A stretch of 64,000 nucleotides of DNA from Devosia sp. Root413D1. Lineage in GTDB: Bacteria > Pseudomonadota > Alphaproteobacteria > Rhizobiales > Devosiaceae. Positions 24,202 to 34,245 of the stretch are shown here, piece by piece. Each line of letters opens with the position of its first letter. Position 1 is the stretch's first letter. Under the pieces are notes generated by a model, which was not told where the DNA came from, made no database searches, and worked only from the letters and a program-made list of their open reading frames with translations. Location of the stretch: the NCBI RefSeq assembly GCF_001425235.1, contig NZ_LMEA01000011.1:682001-746000 (forward strand). Direction: 5' to 3'. The translations under genes were made by a program, and so were the position numbers.

Positions 24202-24984
24202 TCACCCCGACGGCATCAACCCCATCCCCGGATTATCCACCTGCCATGCAATCACCGTGGCGCTGTCGGTACCGCCGAGCCGGTGCACCTCTGCCAGCAT
24301 CGAGGAAACCGCCCCCGACACCCCCGCCGGTGACAGCAACTCGCGGCTGACCCGCGCCGGATCCTCGAACGGCCGATCGCCGACCTCGAGCAGGCCGTCC
24401 GTCACCATGGCGATGGTGCTGATCCCCTGACGCAACTGCCGGATGCCGGTGGAAAAGCACGGTACCTCGAGCGTCAGGCTGCTGCGCTCGCCGATCCACT
24501 CGAAATAGTTGCGCACCGTAAGGGTGAACTGCCCCAACCGCTGCAGCTCGGGATGCAGCAGGTAAAGCTGGTTGTCGCCGATCGACAGCCACATCAGGTA
24601 GCCGCCTTGCTGATAGCAGACGAGGCACGCCGTCTCGCCGCGCACCCGCGCCATCTGCGCCGCCCCGCCGAGCAGCAGGCGTGTCACCGCGGCCTGCACC
24701 TCGATATGCGACGGCTCCGGCCGCTCGATCAGCGCCAGCAGCTCCGGCCTCCCCGCCTCGAACAGCTCGAGCACCGCGTCGGCGCTTTCCGAGCCGGCAT
24801 GCGCATCGAGGATCACGGCGAAAACCCAATCCTCGCCGGCCCACACCAAAGTCGCGTCCTCGTTCTTCTTTGCGCCGAACGCGGCGTTACCGCCGCAAAT
24901 CCCTATGGCGACCCGACCCGCCGTGTGGATGCGCGGCCCGTCGAGGCACGGATCGACACTGCCGCTCCAGACGAACTCCTGCAT
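24202..24984 (-). CDS. PP2C-type serine/threonine phosphatase-like protein
   Basis: 260 residues with the PP2C layout: an early Asp-containing stretch (WVFAVILDAHAGSESAD), SIGDNQLYLL, the TDGLLEVGD metal motif and a late GGTDSATVIAW. The usual DGxGG motif is altered to DAHAG, so activity is possible but less certain. Such proteins reverse Ser/Thr phosphorylation or act in partner-switching. No kinase gene is nearby. It lies 38 bases after the secreted esterase gene on the same strand. Confidence 0.75.
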   Translation of the reverse strand: MQEFVWSGSVDPCLDGPRIHTAGRVAIGICGGNAAFGAKKNEDATLVWAGEDWVFAVILDAHAGSESADAVLELFEAGRPELLALIERPEPSHIEVQAAVTRLLLGGAAQMARVRGETACLVCYQQGGYLMWLSIGDNQLYLLHPELQRLGQFTLTVRNYFEWIGERSSLTLEVPCFSTGIRQLRQGISTIAMVTDGLLEVGDRPFEDPARVSRELLSPAGVSGAVSSMLAEVHRLGGTDSATVIAWQVDNPGMGLMPSG

Positions 24985-25022
24985 CGACGCCTCCTGCCCC
25001 TCAGCCCGCCATAGGTAATACC

Positions 25023-25913
25023 CTACCGCCCGCAGTTCGCATCCAGCTTCGGCGCCAGCCATTCCAGCGCCGGGACGATCTGCTGCTGCCAGGTGTCCCA
25101 GTAATGCCGGCCGTGAGTCACCCGCAGGGTCGTGTCGATGCCGAGCTGCGTCAGCCCGTTGTGATACTCGGCCGAGGCGAGGATCAGGTCGGGGAAATCG
25201 GCATCGCCGATGGCGAAGTAGAAGGCCGGCTTGTCGGCGGCGCGCCTGAGTTTCGGCATCAATGTGAAGGGGTTGGCGGCGTTGAAGCGGGCGCGGTCGA
25301 ACGGCGCGCCGAAGACGTTCTGGTAGAGCCCGGGGATCCAGCCGCTGCGCTGGTCGTTCTTCTCCAGCGGCTTGTGCAGCGCCCCGGCAAAACTCATCAC
25401 CGCGCCATAGACATCCGGATGGTTGATCGCCTGCAGCACGGCGCCAACCCCGCCCATCGACACCCCGCCGATCGCCCGTCCGGCGCGGCACCTGGCCGTT
25501 GGGTACTTCGCATCGATCGCCTTGACGAGGTCGGTGGCGAAGGCCGTGTCGATCAGCCCGAACCCTCCGGCATCGGGGTTGTCGACATACCAGCTGTCCC
25601 CTGCCCCCGGCGCCACCACCATCAGCGGCGGAATGCGGCCATCGGCCAGTGCCCGGTCGAGGATCGGACCGAGATTGCCCCAGGTGAACCAGTCGCCATC
25701 CGCCCCGGTCAGTCCGTGCAGCAGGTAAACCACCGGCCAGCGCTCCCCCTCGGCCGGCGCCGGAAACGGCGTGTAGACCGCATAGGGGATCGGCCGGCCC
25801 AAGGTGGGGCTTTCCGCCTGCAACCCGAACTCGACGATCCCCGCCGCCAGCGCCATCGAATTGGCAAACACCATTGCGGCCGCGCCCAGCACAGCCAGAA
25901 GCTTCAATCTCAA
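25023..25913 (-). CDS. Secreted alpha/beta-hydrolase esterase (esterase D/antigen 85-like)
   Basis: 296 residues from a TTG start at 25913, chosen because GAGGGGGGA sits just before it and it opens a signal peptide (LRLKLLAVLGAAAMVF, ALA cleavage). Features: WPVVYLLHGLTGADGDW oxyanion region, the nucleophile elbow GGVSMGGVGA, an Asp in GDADFPD and a His in THGRHYWDTW completing a catalytic triad. The family hydrolyses acyl esters on sugars or thiols; the substrate is unknown. It is exported. Confidence 0.8.
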   Translation of the reverse strand: MRLKLLAVLGAAAMVFANSMALAAGIVEFGLQAESPTLGRPIPYAVYTPFPAPAEGERWPVVYLLHGLTGADGDWFTWGNLGPILDRALADGRIPPLMVVAPGAGDSWYVDNPDAGGFGLIDTAFATDLVKAIDAKYPTARCRAGRAIGGVSMGGVGAVLQAINHPDVYGAVMSFAGALHKPLEKNDQRSGWIPGLYQNVFGAPFDRARFNAANPFTLMPKLRRAADKPAFYFAIGDADFPDLILASAEYHNGLTQLGIDTTLRVTHGRHYWDTWQQQIVPALEWLAPKLDANCGR

Positions 25914-26094
25914 TCTATCCCCCCTCGGATCGCCGGTTACGGCGAATTTCAATGTGCAAAGTCGAATTGGGAAAACGTTTTCCTGGTTGGCATGGTATTG
26001 GGGTTGGAAGGGTTGGGCAACTAGCCAGAAGGCGGTGCTGGTTGCGTGGCAGGGCCGGCGCACCTCATCCCCCGCCTGGATCAACCCTCGCCCC

Positions 26095-26961
26095 CTACCC
26101 CCGCGTCTCCTTCAGCAAACCATCCAGCAGCCACTGCCCCGCCGGCCCTGGCGGCGAGCTCCGTGACCACAACGCATCGACCGGCAGCAGCCGGGGCCAG
26201 CCGCGGGGTGTCAGCTCGGCCAGCGTGTCGCCGGCATACTGGCGTACCAGCCAGTCGGGCAGTTCGGCCCAGCCGAAACCCTGTTGTGTCAGCTCCAGCA
26301 GCATCAGGTAGCTCGGCGCCGACCAGGCAAGCCCGAGCGGCCGGGTGCCGCCGCCGACATAGCTGTTGAGGTAAATCTGCCGCGTCGCCGCGAGCTGCTC
26401 GGCGCTCGGGCTGCCAGCCGTCGCCAGCGGGTGCTCACGCGCCACAAACACCCCCATGCGGGTCGGCTCGGCCAGCCGGGCCGAGGCGATGCCGCTGGGA
26501 TAGGATGGCGCCGCCGCGGTGACCGCCAGATGCGCCCGGCCCGCTTGTAAGAGATCGATGACATCGGGCCCCTCGGCGATCAGGCATTCGAGCTCGATAT
26601 CGCGATAACGTCGCTCGAACTCCTGCATCAGCTCGAGATGGTCGCTCTGCCCATAAGTGTCGGAGAGGACAATGGTCAGCCGCGGCTCGACCTTGTCGGA
26701 GAGCCGCAAGCTCAAAGCCTCGAGCCGGTCACCGGCAGCCAGAATCTCCTGCACATGCGCCAGCACCCGCCGCCCCGCCGCCGTCAGCACCGGCAGGCGG
26801 CTCGACCGGTCGAACAGCGTCAGGTCGAGATCGGCCTCGAGATTGGCGATCGCCGCGCTGATGGTCGACTGGCTCTTGTGCAGCTGCCGGGCAGCGGCCG
26901 AGAACGAGCCGAGCGCCGCCGCCGCGGCGAAGGCCTCCATGGCTTCGGGGGAATATTGCAT
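26095..26961 (-). CDS. LysR family transcriptional regulator
   Basis: 288 residues: winged helix-turn-helix AAALGSFSAAARQLHKSQST in the first 60 residues, then the two-lobed effector domain. It is divergent from a PACE efflux gene (127-base gap), the common arrangement in which the regulator controls its neighbour. The AT-rich start region (around 26962-27010) contains ATCGATATTCTCGAT, a possible LysR-type site. Confidence 0.88.
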   Translation of the reverse strand: MQYSPEAMEAFAAAAALGSFSAAARQLHKSQSTISAAIANLEADLDLTLFDRSSRLPVLTAAGRRVLAHVQEILAAGDRLEALSLRLSDKVEPRLTIVLSDTYGQSDHLELMQEFERRYRDIELECLIAEGPDVIDLLQAGRAHLAVTAAAPSYPSGIASARLAEPTRMGVFVAREHPLATAGSPSAEQLAATRQIYLNSYVGGGTRPLGLAWSAPSYLMLLELTQQGFGWAELPDWLVRQYAGDTLAELTPRGWPRLLPVDALWSRSSPPGPAGQWLLDGLLKETRG

Positions 26962-27034
26962 CTATCGATATTCTCGATGGTACCTATCTTGGTATACCTG
27001 AAAAATCGATGCTAGGTCCAGCTCACATCAGGGA

Positions 27035-27056
27035 GCGCTTTCCAGTTCGAAAGCGC
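27035..27056. repeat. Perfect inverted repeat upstream of the PACE gene
   Basis: GCGCTTTC (27035-27042), 6 bases, GAAAGCGC (27049-27056). It ends 32 bases before the start codon, so it may be an operator or a leader hairpin. Confidence 0.55.
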
Positions 27057-27088
27057 GACAAACCAAGACGTTGAAGTGTGAGAACACC

Positions 27089-27529
27089 ATGCAACTCCAG
27101 AACCGGTCCTTCCTCGAACGCATCGGCCACGCGGTCGGCTTCGAGGTCATCGCGCTGCTCGTCTGCGCGCCGATTGCCGCCTGGCTGCTCGACCGGCCGC
27201 TCAGCCATGTCGGGCTCCTGGCCATCCTGCTCTCGACCACCGCCATGGGCTGGAACGTCGTCTACAACCTGGTCTTCGACCGGCTGTGGCCGGTGGCGCG
27301 CGTGCCGCGCACCCTTGCCGTCCGGGCGCTGCACGCGCTCGGCTTCGAAGGCGGCCTGGTGTTGGTCGGCGTGCCGCTCGCGGCGTGGCTGCTGAACATC
27401 ACGCTGCTCGAGGCCTTCCTGCTCGATATCGGCTTCTTCCTGTTCTTCCTGCCCTACGCGTTTGCGTACAACTGGGCGTACGATGGGTTGAGGCAGGTCT
27501 GGGTGGAGCGGAAGGTGGCGGGGGTTTAG
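27089..27529 (+). CDS. PACE family efflux transporter
   Basis: 146 residues, four membrane helices in two related halves (FLERIGHAVGFEVIALLVCA and RALHALGFEGGLVLVGVPLA), as in the proteobacterial antimicrobial compound efflux family (AceI-like). Conserved features include the Glu in the first helix of each half and the aromatic NVVYNLVFDRLWP segment. Members export biocides such as chlorhexidine or natural short polyamines. The ATG at 27089 is preferred over one 6 codons upstream because it gives the family's usual N-terminus. Confidence 0.88.
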   Translation: MQLQNRSFLERIGHAVGFEVIALLVCAPIAAWLLDRPLSHVGLLAILLSTTAMGWNVVYNLVFDRLWPVARVPRTLAVRALHALGFEGGLVLVGVPLAAWLLNITLLEAFLLDIGFFLFFLPYAFAYNWAYDGLRQVWVERKVAGV

Positions 27530-27598
27530 GAAGGGCTCGGAGCCCGCGCCGATCTCTTCGAAAGAGAATGGGGGCACTCCCTCTCCCCCCCATCCGGC

Positions 27599-27678
27599 TG
27601 TCATCCCAGCGAAAGCTGGGACCCAACTATCGGCCGGCGCGGGCGGTAAGATGGGTCCCAGCTTTCGCTGGGATGACA
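27599..27678. repeat. REP-like inverted repeat, family A copy 3
   Basis: TGTCATCCCAGCGAAAGCTG arm and its reverse complement, between convergent genes. Confidence 0.85.
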
Positions 27679-27725
27679 TCGAGTCTGGGAGCGTGTCGAG
27701 CCCTCCAGCACCGACATCCCCACCC

Positions 27726-28826
27726 TCAAACCGCCTTCAGCAACCGCAGATGATTGTCAAAGTTCAGTTCGAACGTCGTGAGCGGCGCCGGCGAGCCGGC
27801 GAGCCCGCCCAGCGCCCCTTCTCCGCTCGAAGCCACGAGCCCGACACTGTCCGGCGCGATGCCGCAGCCGTTTTCGAGCCCGAGGCTGGCGACAACCGTC
27901 GCCGTATCGGGGTCGATGGCGAGGATCGTGTTGCCTTCGGGCGAGGAGACGCCGATCAGCCCGCCATCGGCTGAGGCAGCGACCGAGCCAATATAGTTGC
28001 GCAATTCCCCGAGCGTCGCGTCGGGCAGCTCGATCAGTCGGATCTCGCCGTCGCGGGTGGCATAGCCGACCAGTTGCGGCCGATCGGCCGAGGGTCCGCG
28101 GAACTGGCAGCCGAACCAGACGCGGCCCTTGTGGTCGAACGCCATGTGGCGGATCGACAGCTGGTGCAGCCCGCCATCGAGCCGCAATTTCCCGATCAGC
28201 TTGCCCGAGCGCCGGTCGACGAAGGCGATCGAGGGATCCATGCTGTCGAGGTTGAGCTCGGTCCGCCCGTAATCGGGGTGCGTCTCGATCCCGCCATTGG
28301 CGACGACGAAGGTCTCGCCATCCGGCATCAGCAGCATCTCGTGCGGGCCGGTGCCAAAGGTGTCGAACTCGCCGATCCGCTTGTAGCCGCCGGCGACGTC
28401 ATAAATGCCGATCACCCCACGCGCATTGTCGAAATCATTCTCGGTCGCATAGAGCAGCTTGCCGTCGGGCGAGAACGCCCCGTGCCCGAAGAAATGCCGG
28501 CCCTCGATGCTGGTCAGCGTCTGCGGCTGTGCCCCGCCATGGGGGTCGAAGATCACCGCGAAGGTGCCGGGCTGGCGGGCGAACACCACCCCCTGACCGG
28601 TGGTCGGCGAAAAGGTGATGTCGTGCCCGCGATCCGGCAGCTCGACGGTCGAGATCACCGACCCCGCCTCGTTCACCAGCGCCGCACCGAAGCCGCCTTC
28701 GCGCTTCTGGATCGACGAGGCGAAGATCAGTTCGGCTCGCTCCAGCGCTTCGGCACGCCGCGGCAGCAGCGCGGCGGCAAAGCCAACGCCCGCTGCCTTC
28801 AAAAATGCCCGCCGCTGCCACATCAT
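27726..28826 (-). CDS. DUF1513 domain protein, Tat-exported beta-propeller
   Basis: 366 residues. A twin-arginine signal (WQRRAFLKAAGVGFAAALLP) is followed by WD-like blades: FSPTTGQGVVFARQPGT, HGAFSPDGKLLYATEN, GPHEMLLMPDGETFVVANGG, IRHMAFDHKGRVWFGCQ. DUF1513 proteins accompany imelysin and di-haem oxidoreductase genes in iron-acquisition loci. The exact job is not known. The start overlaps the imelysin stop by one base. Confidence 0.85.
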   Translation of the reverse strand: MMWQRRAFLKAAGVGFAAALLPRRAEALERAELIFASSIQKREGGFGAALVNEAGSVISTVELPDRGHDITFSPTTGQGVVFARQPGTFAVIFDPHGGAQPQTLTSIEGRHFFGHGAFSPDGKLLYATENDFDNARGVIGIYDVAGGYKRIGEFDTFGTGPHEMLLMPDGETFVVANGGIETHPDYGRTELNLDSMDPSIAFVDRRSGKLIGKLRLDGGLHQLSIRHMAFDHKGRVWFGCQFRGPSADRPQLVGYATRDGEIRLIELPDATLGELRNYIGSVAASADGGLIGVSSPEGNTILAIDPDTATVVASLGLENGCGIAPDSVGLVASSGEGALGGLAGSPAPLTTFELNFDNHLRLLKAV

Positions 28827-29899
28827 CAGTCTCCGTCGAGTGACGAGAAGCCGACCGACAGGCCGAGCGCTGCCGCGAGGTTCTCGCCCAGAATGGTGTC
28901 GAGCGACTGGGTGACGATCACCAGGTAGTCGAGCGCCTTTTTCTGCCTGGGGTCGGCCAGCGCCTGCTCGACGGGATCGGTCACCACCTTGCCGGCACGC
29001 TCGGCATTGCCGAACTCGAAACTGGCGCTGTTCGACACCCAGAGGTTCTCCGCCGTCGTCGCCTCGGCGATGCGCGATTTCTCGAGCAAAGCGCGCAAGC
29101 CCTCGAAATTGGCGTTGATCGAGGGCACCGTCATGCCCGAGCGCCAGAACAGCGCCGATTTCGGCTTCGGCGCCGCGCCGTCGCGGCCGAGGAACGGCAG
29201 CAACCGCTGGTCGCGGATCGCCTCGGTGCCGTGCGCCAGAAGCCCGGTCAGCGCCTCGGCCACCTCGCGGAAACCGCGATAGTCGGGATCGGCTTCGGAC
29301 GGCTCGAGCAGCCGCTTCGAGATGCCCGCAGGGTCGTTCCACTCGGCCGACAAGGCTGCCGCAGTCTCGGCCTGCAGCATCGTGATGGCGTGAGCATAGC
29401 GGCAGCGGAAATCGCCTTCGGCACTGTTCAACTGTTCGGCGCCGGTGCCGAACAGCAGGAATTCGAGCGCCCCCAGTCCCTGCATGGCGACGCTTTTGCT
29501 GCCGAGCTTTGCCGGGTCCGCCGCATCGGGGTCGGCATCGGCGAGCACGCCTTGCACCTGCCTCAGCGCGATGCCCTTGCGATCGGGCCAGAACAGGATC
29601 TTGTCGTAGCGGTTCTCCACCATCAGCGGCCCGAGCCGATAGAGCTCGACCCGCGACCAGGCGATAACGGCGGCCTTGAACTGGGTGCGGGCAACGTCGA
29701 GGCTCGCTTCGGATGGCCCGCCGCAGAGGCCCGCGACGTCGCGCTCGAGCGTCGCCGCCGTCTCGGCATACTGGGCGAAACCGGGGCGGATCGCCTCGGT
29801 GATCGCCAGCGACACCACCTGCTCCGCCGTGAGCTTTTGTTCCTGCGCCAGCGCAGGCGTCAGGCTCAGCGCCAGGACAACGGCAAGCAACAGACGCAT
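28826..29899 (-). CDS. Imelysin family protein (second copy)
   Basis: 357 residues with a signal peptide (MRLLLAVVLALSLTPALAQE). Helical imelysin fold with the motif QGLGALEFLLFGTG, where the GxHxxE metal-site motif of true imelysin peptidases appears as GALEFL, i.e. the His is missing. In IrpA/EfeO-type loci these periplasmic proteins bind or pass iron. The ATG at 29899 overlaps the oxidoreductase stop (TGATG); a GTG one codon earlier is possible. Confidence 0.85.
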   Translation of the reverse strand: MRLLLAVVLALSLTPALAQEQKLTAEQVVSLAITEAIRPGFAQYAETAATLERDVAGLCGGPSEASLDVARTQFKAAVIAWSRVELYRLGPLMVENRYDKILFWPDRKGIALRQVQGVLADADPDAADPAKLGSKSVAMQGLGALEFLLFGTGAEQLNSAEGDFRCRYAHAITMLQAETAAALSAEWNDPAGISKRLLEPSEADPDYRGFREVAEALTGLLAHGTEAIRDQRLLPFLGRDGAAPKPKSALFWRSGMTVPSINANFEGLRALLEKSRIAEATTAENLWVSNSASFEFGNAERAGKVVTDPVEQALADPRQKKALDYLVIVTQSLDTILGENLAAALGLSVGFSSLDGD

Positions 29900-31407
29900 C
29901 ACAGCGACTCCAGGAAGGCGATCAGATCATCGCGCTCGGATTTCGGCATGTTTGCGAACGCATCGCGCGATTTCTGCGCCTCGCCGCCATGCCAGAGGAT
30001 CGCCTCGGTGAGGTTGCGCGCCCGCCCGTCATGCAAAAACTCGGTGTGACCGGAGACGGTCTCGGTGAGCCCGATCCCCCATAGCGGCGGGGTCTTCCAC
30101 TCATAGCCGTCGGCATCGCCCTCGGGGCGGTTGTCGGCAAGGCCCTCGCCCATGTCGTGCAGCAGCAGGTCGGTATAGGGCCAGATCAGCTGGAACTTGT
30201 GCGCCTCGATCGGCGCCTGGCGCGAGGTCACATACTTTGGCGTGTGGCAGGCGGTGCAATTGGCGGCATAGAACGCCTGCTTGCCGCGCAGCACGTCGGC
30301 GTCGCCGACGTTTCGGCGTTGGGGCACGCCCAGGTTCTGCGAGTAGAAGGTGACGAGGTCGAGCACCGGATCGGGCGCCTCGGACGGGCCGAGCCGCTGC
30401 TGTTCGCCGGTCGGCGCCGCCAGGCACTCGGCCTCTGCCGTGCTGCAATCGCCATGCGGCTTCATCACCAGCGGTGTCGAAATGCCGATATCGCCGGCAA
30501 AGGCATCGGCCGATTGCGCCCGGATGCTGGCGGCGCCGGCCTTCCAGCCGAAGCGGCCAAGCGCGCGCTGCCCGCTCTCCGCATCGAGCACCATGTTGGG
30601 CCGGCCCGAAATGCCGTCGCCGTCGCGATCGTCGGGGTCGACCTTCTTAAGGATATCCTCCTGCGGCACCTGCTCAAGCAGCCCCAGTCCGATCATCTGC
30701 GGCGCGACGCGCGGGCTGAGCAGCACATCGTCGGCCATCGCGCCATAGGCGAGGTCGGCGACCGAATAGCTCGGACGGCGCAGCGTCACGATCGTGCCGT
30801 CACCCAGCTTCACCGGATCGTCTGTATAGCTGATCACTATCTTGCCTTCGGGCTTGATCCCCTGGATGGCAAAATCCTGCAACTGGCCGCCATAGGTCGG
30901 CTCCTCGATCACCTTGGCGCCGGCGAGCAGCGCCGCATGGTCGGCATCGTGGCGCGGCGGGATGGAGAGGCGCAGGAACATCGATACAGCATCGTCGCCA
31001 TTGCCCGACGGCGTATGGCCACGCCCGTCCTTCAAATGGCAGTTCTGGCAGCCGCGCGCATTGAACAGCGGCCCCAACCCATCCGACGCCTCGGTCGAGG
31101 CCGGCGCCGACACCCAGAGCTTGCGGAACAGCGCGTTGCCGAGCTTGAACTCGGCTTCCTGCTCGAAGCTGATATTGGCCGACGAGAACGAGAAGATGTC
31201 CTGGTTGACGCGCTTCTTCACCGTGCCGGCCCCGCCCGGCAGCTGCTCGAAATTCTCGGGCTTGGTGAAATCCGTAGTGGGGGCAGTGACCGCCTGGACC
31301 CGCTGCAGATCCCTCGGCGTCAAATCGGAACGGGTCCCGCCGTCGCTGGCGACGGCGAGACCCGCGATAAGGGTTATGACCAGGAAAACGGTCAAGCGCT
31401 TGTGCAT
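29899..31407 (-). CDS. Di-haem oxidoreductase (putative periplasmic cytochrome c peroxidase-like)
   Basis: 502 residues from the ATG that opens a signal sequence (MHKRLTVFLVITLIAGLAVA). Two c-haem sites: ARGCQNCHLKDGRG and AANCTACHTPKYV. This is the di-haem oxidoreductase (DHO) family found next to imelysins, thought to handle the redox state of iron or thiols at the cell surface (family knowledge). An ATG 9 codons upstream is in frame but would spoil the signal peptide. Tightly spaced with the two imelysin genes. Confidence 0.85.
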   Translation of the reverse strand: MHKRLTVFLVITLIAGLAVASDGGTRSDLTPRDLQRVQAVTAPTTDFTKPENFEQLPGGAGTVKKRVNQDIFSFSSANISFEQEAEFKLGNALFRKLWVSAPASTEASDGLGPLFNARGCQNCHLKDGRGHTPSGNGDDAVSMFLRLSIPPRHDADHAALLAGAKVIEEPTYGGQLQDFAIQGIKPEGKIVISYTDDPVKLGDGTIVTLRRPSYSVADLAYGAMADDVLLSPRVAPQMIGLGLLEQVPQEDILKKVDPDDRDGDGISGRPNMVLDAESGQRALGRFGWKAGAASIRAQSADAFAGDIGISTPLVMKPHGDCSTAEAECLAAPTGEQQRLGPSEAPDPVLDLVTFYSQNLGVPQRRNVGDADVLRGKQAFYAANCTACHTPKYVTSRQAPIEAHKFQLIWPYTDLLLHDMGEGLADNRPEGDADGYEWKTPPLWGIGLTETVSGHTEFLHDGRARNLTEAILWHGGEAQKSRDAFANMPKSERDDLIAFLESL

Positions 31408-31520
31408 GTCTCGCACTCTTGGCTTCCCGGCCATGGACCGGGATGAAACGCAGCATCGCGGATTCTGGCAACCCGCGACGCCGACAAAGCTCTGGAAAAC
31501 CCAGGCCTACGAAGACTCGC

Positions 31521-32771
<1,251 letters not shown>

Positions 32772-32815
32772 TACTGAAATCTCCTGGAGCAGGCCTGCGC
32801 GGGCCCGTTGGTAGC

Positions 32816-32841
32816 GCCGACTATCAAAGTGGATAGTCGGC
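32816..32841. promoter_or_regulatory. Perfect 10-bp inverted repeat upstream of the imelysin operon
   Basis: GCCGACTATC (32816-32825), 6 bases, GATAGTCGGC (32832-32841). Candidate operator of the iron operon or a 5' leader hairpin. The gap 32772-33134 contains no gene. Confidence 0.65.
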
Positions 32842-32925
32842 TTCAAGAAATATCGACCCAGCTTGGAACGGCTCTAATCTGGCTTTCCTGCCCCCATCTC
32901 GACTCGCCCAAGCAAAACGGGCACT

Positions 32926-32946
32926 GTCACAATTGTCACAATTGAC
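32926..32946. promoter_or_regulatory. Tandem GTCACAATT motif
   Basis: GTCACAATT GTCACAATT GAC: two adjacent 9-base direct repeats plus a third partial, with an ACAATTGT palindrome at the junction. It lies in the divergent region between the imelysin operon and an ABC importer and is distinctly AT-rich for this genome, so a regulator site is plausible. Confidence 0.45.
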
Positions 32947-33134
32947 TTCGGAGGGGGTCCGAACGCCGTCTCGCCTGCGCCGCCTGACTTTGTCGGGGCA
33001 ATGGATCGCCTCGCCTGCCACGGCGCACCTTGGGGGTGTCACGTGGCTGTCACACGGCCAAAATAGGTGAAGCGCGGCTTTAGGGGCTCCTCCCGAGTCA
33101 GGACAAGAAGCCAAAATTCCAGGGAGACTTGAGA

Positions 33135-34244
33135 ATGATCGTCAAGAATGCGCTCGTCGCTTCGGTATCGGTCGCGGCACTCGCCGCTTCGACCTTCACC
33201 GTTTCGGCGCAGACCGACCTCGCCGCGCTGTACGAAGCCGCGAAAACTGAGGGACAACTGACCACTATCGCCCTGCCGCACGACTGGTGCGGCTATGGCG
33301 CCGTGATCGAGGCCTTCAAGGCCAAGTATCCGGGCATCACCATCAACGAGCTGAACCCCGATGCCGGCTCGGCCGATGAAATCGAAGCTATCAAGGCCAA
33401 CAAGGGCAATACCGGCCCGCAGGCCCCTGATGTGATCGACGTCGGTCTCAGCTTTGGCCCCTCGGCCAAGGCCGAAGGCCTGATCCAGCCGTACAAGGTC
33501 TCGACCTGGGATTCGATCCCGGATTCGGCCAAGGACGCTGAAGGCTACTGGTACGGCGATTACTACGGCGTGCTGTCGTTCCTCGTGAACACCGACCTCG
33601 TCTCGAAGGTCCCGACCTCGTGGGCCGACCTCAAGGGCGCCGACTATGCCAACGCCGTGGCGCTGGCCGGTGATCCGCGCGCTGCCAACCAGGCCATCCA
33701 GGGCGTCTATGGCGCCGGCCTCTCGACCGGTGCTGCCGATGCCAAGGCCGCGGCCGACGCTGGTCTCGCCTACTTCGCCGAGCTCAACAAATCCGGCAAC
33801 TTCGTGCCGGTGATCGGCAAGGCCGCTTCCACCGCCCAGGGCACCACCCCGATCGTCGTGGCGTGGGACTACAATGCTCTGGCCTGGCGCGATGGCTTTG
33901 CCGGCAACCCCAAGGCCGAAGTGGTCGTGCCGTCCGACAGCGTCGTCGCCGGCGTCTACATCCAGGCGATCTCGGCTTTCGCGCCGCATCCGAACGCGGC
34001 CAAGCTGTGGATGGAATACCTCTACTCCGACGAAGGTCAGCTCGGCTGGCTGGCTGGCTATTGCCACCCGATCCGCTTCAACGATCTCGCTGCCAAGGGC
34101 TCGATCCCGCAGGAGCTGCTCGACAAGCTGCCGCCGGCCGAGGCCTATGCCAAGGCCGTGTTCCCGACCCTCGACGAGCAGGCTGCCGCCAAGGAAGTGA
34201 TCACCGGCCAGTGGGACGCCGTCGTCGGCGCCAACGTCCAGTAA
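33135..34244 (+). CDS. ABC transporter substrate-binding protein, substrate unknown
   Basis: 369 residues; AGGGAGA lies 7 bases before the ATG at 33135. Signal peptide MIVKNALVASVSVAALAAST, cleavage after VSAQ. The type-2 periplasmic-binding fold continues with QLTTIALPHDWCGYGAVIEA and SADEIEAIKANKGNTGPQAP. It belongs to the broad group that includes Fe(III), polyamine, thiamine and phosphonate binders. Location beside the iron locus hints at iron, but no diagnostic ligand set is visible. First gene of a four-gene operon. Confidence 0.82.
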   Translation: MIVKNALVASVSVAALAASTFTVSAQTDLAALYEAAKTEGQLTTIALPHDWCGYGAVIEAFKAKYPGITINELNPDAGSADEIEAIKANKGNTGPQAPDVIDVGLSFGPSAKAEGLIQPYKVSTWDSIPDSAKDAEGYWYGDYYGVLSFLVNTDLVSKVPTSWADLKGADYANAVALAGDPRAANQAIQGVYGAGLSTGAADAKAAADAGLAYFAELNKSGNFVPVIGKAASTAQGTTPIVVAWDYNALAWRDGFAGNPKAEVVVPSDSVVAGVYIQAISAFAPHPNAAKLWMEYLYSDEGQLGWLAGYCHPIRFNDLAAKGSIPQELLDKLPPAEAYAKAVFPTLDEQAAAKEVITGQWDAVVGANVQ

Positions 34245-34245
34245 C

